Translations under genes and position numbers: made by a program | Shown here: positions 21,471 to 27,899 of the stretch, in pieces | Layout: each line of letters opens with the position of its first letter | Position numbering within the stretch: the stretch's first letter is position 1 | The notes under the pieces: generated by a model | What the model saw: only the letters and a program-made list of their open reading frames with translations | What the model was told of the DNA's origin: nothing | Databases searched by the model: none | Assembly (NCBI GenBank): GCA_030141605.1 | Contig: JAQGDQ010001726.1 | Span: 1-27,899, forward strand | Length of the DNA stretch: 27,899 nucleotides | Reading direction: 5' to 3' | Origin: Tubiluchus corallicola | Lineage: Eukaryota; Priapulida; Priapulimorpha; Priapulimorphida; Tubiluchidae

Positions 21471-23150
21471 TCACATCCTACTAAGAGCATCAGCACATTC
21501 ATTTTTTTACTCCAGGAATGTGCTCAAGTGTGAAAGTGTACTCCTGAAGGAGCAAAATCCATCTAGCAATTCTCTTGTTTTTAACTTTCATGTTTTGTAA
21601 GGGGACAAGTGATTTTGCATCCAACATGATCTTCGACCAACTAGGTAAAAAGAAAGTTTTTCAACTGAATAGACAATTGCCAACAGCGCTTGTTCAATTG
21701 TTGAATAATTCTTTTCAGCTCCAGAGAGCTTCCTACTAATGTAAGTTATTGGTAGCTCATTACCTTGTGTGTCAAATTGTGAGAGAGTAGCACCGATGCC
21801 TGTATCACTTGCATCTGTAGTTACATAGAAAGTTTTCTCAAAATCAGGAGAATGAAGTATCGATTCCGTATTAATGGCATGGCAAAGAGTAACAAATGAC
21901 TGCTCACAGTCGTCGTTCCAGACAATAGCATTTGGTTTACACTTTTCAGTAAGTGCAATAAGTGGAATAGCAATGTTTGAAAAGTTTTTAATGAATCTGC
22001 GATAAAATCCTACGAAGCCTAAAAAACTGCGAACTTGTTTTTTAGTTTGTGGTCTTGCCATGTCTTTGAGTGCTTGTATTTTTGCAGGTTGTGGTCTGAG
22101 AACATTACAGCCCACAATGTAGCCAAGAAATTCGATTTCTCGTTGTGCAAAAGCACATTTAAGTGGCTTTATAGTTAGGCCTGCATGCATGATGCATGTT
22201 AATACAAGTTCAATGTGGTAAAGATGGTCTTTCCATGTCTGACTTCTAATAGCTACATCATCAATATAACCAGATGCACAAGTGATTACTGGTTCCAGGA
22301 CTGCCGGACTGGAATATAGACTATCTGACTCCTCAATCACTCCAAGGTCTTTCATATTTTGCACTTCCAAACGCACTGCTTCTCTTTGCGCTTGTGGAAT
22401 GCGGTAAGGCTTTTGAGAAATTGGTTTGTCAGAAGTAAGATTGATTTTGTGCTCAATTAGATTAGTTTTCCCAGGTATGTCGGAGAATACAATGGAGAAT
22501 TTATCTAAAAGCTCAGTTAATTCCTGTTGTTGTTGTTTAGACAGGTGAGTGGGTATTACCACATCTTTGACACTTTGTGTCGGTGTAACTAATGATGGAG
22601 GAAAACAATGATCAGGCATATCAGTTTCTTGTTTCAAAGACAACCAAATATCTGCATTATTGTCCTCACCTAGTTCAGGCTGCTTATCAGAAAAGTTTTT
22701 AAACTGTTCTTCTCTTGGCAGGATACTTTGTGCATAGAGAATTGTCTTTGCATCACGGGAAATATATTCCTTTAGATGATTGATGTGGAAGCATTGGGAT
22801 TTCTTTCCTTTTTTCTGAATAGCTATCTCATATACATATTCAGATATTTTGCTCAACACCTCGTATGGACCTTGCCATATTTTGGCCAACTTCTTCTGAG
22901 AAGAGGGAAGCAGAACTAGAACTTGCATGCCTGGTTCTAAAGACCTATGACGACTCTTTTGGTCATACCAGTCTTTTTGTGCAACTTTAGCCTGTAACAA
23001 CTGGTCATGAGCTTCTTCAGTTATGTCTTCGAGGTGATCAATCATTTCGGCAACATAATCATCGAGTTCAACTGGGTTTGTAGACTTTTCTGAACCCCAG
23101 CGTTTTCTAAGGACTGCCATTGGTCCATTTATTTGATGGCCATGCATGCA
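21471..23150 (-). pseudogene. pol, downstream part: integrase C-terminus, deleted RT, RNase H
   Basis: The open frame runs from near the integrase break (about 23145) to 21588 and is continued by remnants to a stop at 21471-21473. First comes the integrase tail with a GPY/F module (WQGPYEV, followed by HINHLKEYI). Then comes a Ty3/gypsy RT start (HKINLTSDKPISQKPYRIP; GVIEESDSLYSSPAVL). After this the frame jumps at about 22295 directly to ITCASGYIDDVAI. About 100 residues carrying RT motif A (first catalytic Asp) and motif B are missing in frame; motif C (YIDD) is kept. The thumb/connection (QVRSFLGFVGFYRRFI) and RNase H (TDAS, then Glu in STIEQALLAI) follow. RNase H is broken by a base loss near 21631-21637 and a gain in the A7 run at 21502-21508, after which the frame returns to a normal-looking ending. 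RT cannot be active. Confidence 0.93.
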
Positions 23151-24705
23151 CCAGTTCATATGGACTGTATTTGAGTGACTCTTGCGGTACCTCACGGTAT
23201 GCAAAAAGAACAAAGCACAGAAGGTCATCCCATTGAGATGTTTTCTTGGCTAAGCAAAGCTTTTTAATAGAAGCTTTTAGGCTGCCATTAAAACGTTCAC
23301 AAAGACCTTGACTTTGGGGTCTATATGGGGTAGAAAAAACTCCTTGAATGTGCAGTGCTGTTTCCAGGTCGCGAATCAGTGACGATTTGAACTGAGTGCC
23401 TTGATCAGATTGGATAATCGAAGGGATTCCATATCTACACATAAATTGTAGCAGACATCTTGCTACAGTGGAAGCTTCTGCATTTGGCATAGCATACGCA
23501 TCTGGATAGCGTGTTGCTTGGTCGATTATAACTAACACGTAGCGATTATTCCTTTTGGTCCTATTAAATGGGCCACAAATATCAATTTGAATACTCTCAA
23601 AAGCTTTCTCTATGACAGGTAAAGGTTTGAGTTTCATCCTGTCTCTTGTCATATTTCGAGATGTTTTCTGACAAACTGGACAGGATTGTACATATCGCTT
23701 TATCGAATTATGAATTCCAGGCCAGGTATAATCAGATAAGATTCGTTGTCGAGTCTTTTTAATACCCAAGTGACTTGCCATCTCTGTATCATGTGCTAGC
23801 TGCAACACCTCAAGTCTTCGAGACTTCGGAACTACCAACAATGTCTTTGTCTTGCCTTTCTTGTCTCTTAGAGCTCTGTGAAGAACACCAGCTTCCAGGT
23901 AGTATGCATCACCCTTTTTCAGTGCTGTTTGTTTGCTAACAGCATTGTCTTGAAGATTCCTTAGGGTTACATCATCCTCCTGTTCATGAATTAGCTGAGC
24001 TCTAGACAAGTGAAACAACTTGTCATTATGCTGATTCAGATCTGCCTTAATTCCATCATCCCCACTCGTAGCAGAAAACTCTCGTTGAGAATCACGCTTT
24101 GCTGCTTGAGCTCTTGTGACAACCAATGATTGACAAGCATGATCAGCATTTACATCAGGAAACTGCGTCTTGGAATGTTTGTTCACTTTATGAGCGAGCT
24201 CATATGTGTTATCAAGAGGGATGTCATTCAACTGTTCCAAAGATAAGGCACGACCAAGACTCACCTTAGAGTTACCCATTGCAAATTGGATTTCCTCTGC
24301 TTTGGAGAATGGTTCCAATGCCTCTTTAAAGTCATTTCCAATGACTATATTCTTAGGCAAATTAGGAATTACTATAACAGTAAGCCATCCATTTCCTAAT
24401 GGTGAGAAAATTGGTATTTTAGCCAACGAAAATTTTTTCGTTTCACCCCAACAGCATATGAGAACAACAGTGTCTTCAGTGTATTGGTCTTTGGGTAAAA
24501 GAGTAGAGCGAACCATGGATGAATCAGCTCCAGTATCCCTAAGTGCATAACATCCAATGCCATTCATTGTAATCCATATATAGTGATTACCGTCTCTGAG
24601 ATAACTGACATTATTCTGATTTGAAGAATCGGAGTAAGACCTTGTTCTTCTCTGAACAACTCCAGACAACTGCTTCTTGAATGCAGAATTGAGTATGTCT
24701 TTTTC
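23107..24705 (-). CDS. pol, upstream part: aspartic protease and integrase (truncated)
   Basis: This frame is open from a TGA at 24708-24706 to 23107 and lies -1 relative to gag, overlapping it by about 140 bases. It has no credible ATG start and is probably read by frameshifting from gag. Domains, counted from the TTG at 24669, are: retropepsin with DTGADSS (catalytic D45) and IVIGNDF; a linker; the integrase HHCC zinc finger (H293, H300, C330, C333); and the core with D363, D422 and E458, exactly 35 residues between the last two. Protease cuts the polyprotein; integrase inserts the cDNA. After SPYELVH the frame is thrown by a tandem CATG duplication (23141-23150). It ends 13 residues later, so the C-terminal GPY/F module is lost to the next frame. 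Confidence 0.94.
   Translation of the reverse strand, partial: EKDILNSAFKKQLSGVVQRRTRSYSDSSNQNNVSYLRDGNHYIWITMNGIGCYALRDTGADSSMVRSTLLPKDQYTEDTVVLICCWGETKKFSLAKIPIFSPLGNGWLTVIVIPNLPKNIVIGNDFKEALEPFSKAEEIQFAMGNSKVSLGRALSLEQLNDIPLDNTYELAHKVNKHSKTQFPDVNADHACQSLVVTRAQAAKRDSQREFSATSGDDGIKADLNQHNDKLFHLSRAQLIHEQEDDVTLRNLQDNAVSKQTALKKGDAYYLEAGVLHRALRDKKGKTKTLLVVPKSRRLEVLQLAHDTEMASHLGIKKTRQRILSDYTWPGIHNSIKRYVQSCPVCQKTSRNMTRDRMKLKPLPVIEKAFESIQIDICGPFNRTKRNNRYVLVIIDQATRYPDAYAMPNAEASTVARCLLQFMCRYGIPSIIQSDQGTQFKSSLIRDLETALHIQGVFSTPYRPQSQGLCERFNGSLKASIKKLCLAKKTSQWDDLLCFVLFAYREVPQESLKYSPYELVHAWPSNKWTNGSP
23141..23150 (-). other. 4-base tandem duplication that breaks integrase
   Basis: The plus strand reads CATGCATGCA. 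Removing one four-base unit would put the two pol frames in register, with integrase residues continuing from the ELVH block into the INGPM block. It explains why pol is split at this point. Confidence 0.75.
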
Positions 24706-26000
24706 TCAGACGGGGTTGATTTCTGAATGGACTTATTCCTACATTCATACTTGGAATGTCCTTTTTGCCCACATGAAAAACAATAAGCTTTTTTAGACTG
24801 TTGATAATTTGTGTCTTTGCGACCACTTATTTGATCAGCGATATCATGATCAATTTTTCCATTGGCAATAGAGGAAACCTTTTTAAAGTTTCTTGTGCCC
24901 TTCCCCTTAAATGGTTTAATTGGTGCCACTTCTGTTGTAGAAGTCCAATAAATATCAGCACAATCTGCCATTTCTAAGTAGGAAGTGAATTTTTGCCTTT
25001 TCAGATAGGCAACTAAATCGTCAGGCAAACTAGTATATGCTTGCTCTAGAAAGAAATGATCACAGACGGCCTCTTTTGTTTTTGCGTCAACAGCATTTAA
25101 CCATGCATTGCCAGCTTTGCGTACACGGCTGAAATAATTTCTGAAGGTTTCAGATTTATATTTGTGCGTATCGCGAAATGCTACACGATAGGCCTCTTTG
25201 GAAAGTTTATATGCGTCAAGTATTCGTTGTTTTACCGTATCATAATCAGCTATCTCATCTTCTGAAAGTTCATCTAGTGCTCTATTCGCACGAGGTGTTA
25301 CTACCCTGCTTAAATTTGCTACGTAGTCTCGCTTAGGGACTTTATTAACGCTCATGCAGCGTTCAAAATTGGAAAACAATTCCAAGATATCCATTTTAGA
25401 GTCATCCCAAACTGGTAGCTTAATTTTCAGTGGTGACTGATTGTAATCTGGTGTACTTTGATTCATATAACTGTTCATCCCCATTTGACTTTGTAAGCGC
25501 ATTTGTTCTAATTTTATTTGCTCTGTTTGTAAAATTTTTTCTTGCAATTGCAATTCTATCTGCTTAGTTTGTGTTATTTGGAAATAATTATCAGGTGCTT
25601 GCATTTGTTGCACAGGTAACGCATCCTGAAACATATTAGGAATGTTTGGTGGCGGCGTTGTGTAAGGTTTAGATTTCACGACTCCACCAAAATTTTGTAT
25701 AGCATGTTGGACACTGGGAGTGGACGTAGTGAGGGGGAGCTCGGCCGTTGCACCCTCGTCATCACGTGCATTCTGCTGTGTCAGCTGCGTATCAGGGAGA
25801 CTAACATTTTCTTCCTGAACTGTGCCTTCATCAGGATTAACTATGTCAGATTCAACAAAATTCTGGAACGCTAATATGCGAGTTATTAATTCTTGCTTGC
25901 TACCTGAGGTTGGTAAACCAAATGCTTTTGCTGTTTCCAAAAGTTCAGCTTTTCTCATGGAATCTAAAGCTTCTTTCGTCAAAATAACTTTGGATTCCAT
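24564..26000 (-). CDS. gag: gag polyprotein, intact
   Basis: 478 residues from an ATG 680 bases inside the 5' LTR. Residues 10-45 (LTKEALDSMRKAELLETAKA...KQELITRIL) look like a SAP-type helix-extended-helix motif. A Q/E-rich coiled-coil segment is at about 148-173. The capsid region is at about 195-350; its second half (AYKLSKEAYRVAFRD....SETFRNYFSRVRKAGNAW) resembles the SCAN domain, which has been traced to the capsid of Gmr1-like elements. A CCHC zinc knuckle lies at 407-420 (C407, C410, H415, C420). Gag builds the particle and packages RNA. The last 45 or so residues after the G AAA AAG site overlap the protease frame and are probably the unshifted tail. No internal stop or frameshift is seen. 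Confidence 0.94.
   Translation of the reverse strand: MESKVILTKEALDSMRKAELLETAKAFGLPTSGSKQELITRILAFQNFVESDIVNPDEGTVQEENVSLPDTQLTQQNARDDEGATAELPLTTSTPSVQHAIQNFGGVVKSKPYTTPPPNIPNMFQDALPVQQMQAPDNYFQITQTKQIELQLQEKILQTEQIKLEQMRLQSQMGMNSYMNQSTPDYNQSPLKIKLPVWDDSKMDILELFSNFERCMSVNKVPKRDYVANLSRVVTPRANRALDELSEDEIADYDTVKQRILDAYKLSKEAYRVAFRDTHKYKSETFRNYFSRVRKAGNAWLNAVDAKTKEAVCDHFFLEQAYTSLPDDLVAYLKRQKFTSYLEMADCADIYWTSTTEVAPIKPFKGKGTRNFKKVSSIANGKIDHDIADQISGRKDTNYQQSKKAYCFSCGQKGHSKYECRNKSIQKSTPSEKKTYSILHSRSSCLELFREEQGLTPILQIRIMSVISETVITIYGLQ
24667..24705 (-). promoter_or_regulatory. Candidate -1 ribosomal frameshift signal between gag and pol
   Basis: The heptamer G AAA AAG (24705-24699) is in the gag frame, with AAA as codon 433. 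Slipping back one base enters the pol frame just after its last upstream stop (TGA at 24708-24706). Seven bases downstream a hairpin can form: CAATTCTGC (24691-24683) with GCAGTTG (24673-24667), seven pairs with a 2-base bulge and a 9-base loop. Spacing and direction fit programmed -1 frameshifting. G AAA AAG is a weaker slippery site than A AAA AAC. Confidence 0.6.
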
Positions 26001-26678
26001 TATGTATTAATTGTTTCAGTGAATGTATGAACTAAGGTTGCTAATTCACAAGAGTTATACTGTAGTAACTGTATAGGTAAGCAGAAAAAAAACGCTTAAA
26101 GTAAACTAAGTCAGAATACCCACAAGTAATGCTATGGTAATTTATGCGCTAAGTTCAGACAGTGCTTTATAGGAAAGTCTGTTTGCACTGTGTATTTAAG
26201 GGATCTATAGCCAGAGAAAAATTTCCACGCAAATACTATGAAGCCAGTTACTATGCTAAATACACCTATGTACGGGCATTCACGCAATAACAACTTATTA
26301 CCTTGAAAACACAAAACTTAACCGTAAATAGAAAATCATGTGGTGACACACCAAACAGGTATTTTAGCATAAACAAGCATAGGGTTTTATCAGTCTAGTA
26401 AAAATTGCAGATATTAGGCATTTATGATTTACGGTACAACACAGTATAAACTGATTAGTATTACCAACATAATTATTAAATTTCCTGCAATCATAGACAG
26501 CTCTTCCCTAAAAATTTGTTGCTAAACTACTTTCGTTAAAAGTTGAAACTCACAACAATTACACTGTTCACATGTACTAGAATGAAGAAAAACAATAACT
26601 ACTACTGCTGTAAACTGATGTCAAATTAATTATGACAAACCATTGCTACAACTGTTATACTGTGGCAATTACTTTAAA
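26001..26678 (-). other. 5' leader of the Gmr1-like element
   Basis: About 680 bases between the PBS and the gag start, with no long open frame. Expected to contain RNA packaging signals, but none can be recognised by eye. Confidence 0.7.
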
Positions 26679-26691
26679 ACCGCTGCCACCA
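26679..26691 (-). other. Primer binding site matching tRNA-Leu
   Basis: On the element strand TGGTGGCAGCGGT begins 8 bases inside the shared LTR boundary. It is complementary to the 3' end (…ACCGCTGCCA plus CCA) of metazoan tRNA-Leu with an AAG-type acceptor stem, over 13 bases. This is the site where reverse transcription would start. The tRNA assignment is from memory of vertebrate tRNA-Leu sequences. Confidence 0.8.
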
Positions 26692-26699
26692 TTGTGATG

Positions 26700-27894
26700 A
26701 CCCTGATCCTGTATTTCCTCTAGGGGAATCAAAGAGGGGCATGCTGCGTTAGTTTTACATCTCATAACAGAAGGGAGCTAGTATGATAGTCACTAAATGT
26801 ATGGATGCAGATCGGCCTAAGGCTAATGTTAAAAATACGGGGGACTATGGCCTATTTGCATTCTATACACTAATGGATTGAAGAAAGAAAAAGATCAAAT
26901 GGCAGACATTAAAATAATTAATCAAACAATTTAATCGTTAACAAATTCCAAAGTGATTCGATTTAAGCAAAAGTTCAGTAATAACAAAGATATAGCAATA
27001 TTGACAAAGCTTGGGGTTAGTAGGGTATATACGTTTGCATAAAGTTCATGTCTGCCCACTTTGTACCTAGGTTTTTTGAAACACCTTTCCTTTAAAGCGA
27101 ACAGTTTGTAGAACGGTAGCAATACGTCGTATAACCTCTGCGTCTGAATACAGTTGCGATTCCAAACTTCGTCAGAGAAACTACCAATTAGTCTTTACCC
27201 AGCAAGTAGCATCGAAGAACATTAGGCTAGTATACGTGATGTTTACGTTATCAGTGCGACGTTAGTTACGATCGTAACAAAAGCGAAAAGTACCTGTTAC
27301 CACCCTGGATGTGGTTCTGTAGTAGGTCGATCCATTTGTCAGTCAGTGGTTAACTCCACTACTGCAGACTGCAGGCCAGCATCTCTGGGACCACTCTGGT
27401 TGACGACCACGTGTTACACCAACTAGGCTCTCACAGTATCACCATGTACATTACACACCATATCTTGTGTGAAACTTTCTAGTACGGCATTTCTCTTCAA
27501 CAAAATATAACTTCACAGAGACGAGTAAACGACCTGTCTCGTTCTGTGTCAAGTTGCCGTCTATATCTAAACAGTGTTAAACGAAGTTCGTCGAGAAGCC
27601 ACTCGCTTAAACAGCTATAATTTTATTCACCTGTACACTATCGTTAACCTTGACTTAGCCACTGCATTACAGCCGCGATAGGGCAGACAAGAGTGGGTCA
27701 GACGGAATTCAAAAGGGGGTTTGTTAGTAGGTGCCTACATCCTAACAAAATATCAATAATTAATAATACAATTAACTATCACTGCCAGTAGCTAGATATC
27801 ATACATATCAACTAATTAAATATATTGTATGAATAGGGCTTAATGTTGCATAAGCATAATGTGAGAACTATTAAATGTAGGGCGAAACATGACA
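26700..27894 (-). repeat. 5' LTR of the Gmr1-like element
   Basis: 1195 bases, 99.5% identical to the 3' LTR and without indels. It carries the element promoter and starts TGTCATG at 27894; a coding-strand AATAAA lies at 27622-27627. Only five bases of flank remain before the window ends. Confidence 0.97.
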
Positions 27895-27899
27895 ATCAC

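Larger units (their letters stand above)
20053..27894 (-). mobile_element. Full-length Gmr1-like (Ty3/gypsy) LTR retrotransposon
   Basis: A 7.84-kb element on the minus strand: 5' LTR (27894-26700), PBS, about 680-base leader, gag, protease-integrase, RT-RNase H, polypurine tract, 3' LTR (21247-20053). The enzymes are Ty3/gypsy-like (HHCC/DD35E integrase with GPY/F module; YIDD RT), but integrase lies before RT. This order defines Gmr1-like elements, first described in deuterostomes. The two LTRs differ at 6 of 1195 positions without indels, so the insertion is recent. Gag is intact; pol is disrupted in several places. A target-site duplication cannot be fixed: only 5 bases (ATCAC) are visible beyond the right end, and the best left match is ATTAC at 20050-20054 (4 of 5). 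Confidence 0.97.

Noticed and set aside
23151-23228. N-terminal extension of the RT-frame open reading frame
   Set aside because: It is the out-of-frame shadow of the integrase core. The real content of this frame begins at the 4-base duplication.
1-27899. CRISPR arrays, rRNA or tRNA genes
   Set aside because: No regularly spaced short direct repeats, no rRNA-like blocks and no cloverleaf seen on either strand.

Overview
The window is eukaryotic and comes from an animal genome. It is AT-rich and gene-poor, with one spliced channel gene, long non-coding stretches and several retrotransposons. It is probably an invertebrate: the LTR element is of the Gmr1 type, first described in deuterostomes, and the channel is of the DEG/ENaC/ASIC type found throughout animals. 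I cannot name the species or phylum.

Left part (about 2600-10400, minus strand): a complete DEG/ENaC-type sodium channel gene can be assembled from three exons whose splice sites and phases agree. Exon 1 is 10331-9493, exon 2 is 4109-4001 and exon 3 is 3707-2916. They encode about 579 residues with the His-Gly gating motif, two membrane segments, a Cys-rich ectodomain and a G-x-S selectivity filter. A strong Kozak context marks the start, and overlapping AATAAA signals lie about 300 bases after the stop. The first intron (5.4 kb) holds a decayed LINE reverse transcriptase in antisense. Diverged repeat units flank it in opposite orientations.

Middle part (10400-20050): mostly unrecognised AT-rich sequence. 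It contains microsatellites, a cluster of a recurring AGACGCTGGA word (17379-17613), the 3' end of a second LINE ORF (minus strand, 18048-18800) and three diverged copies of an unnamed repeat.

Right part (20053-27894, minus strand): a full-length LTR retrotransposon with two 1195-bp LTRs that differ at only 6 sites, a tRNA-Leu-type primer binding site and a polypurine tract. Its order is gag - protease - integrase - reverse transcriptase - RNase H. Integrase therefore precedes RT, as in Ty1/copia, although the enzymes are Ty3/gypsy-like. This is the hallmark of Gmr1-like elements. Gag is intact, with a SAP-like N-terminus, a SCAN-related capsid region and a zinc knuckle. It appears to connect to pol through a -1 frameshift site. 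Pol is broken by a 4-base duplication in integrase, an in-frame loss of most of the RT palm, and two small shifts in RNase H. With near-identical LTRs, this suggests a young copy moved in trans by a relative.
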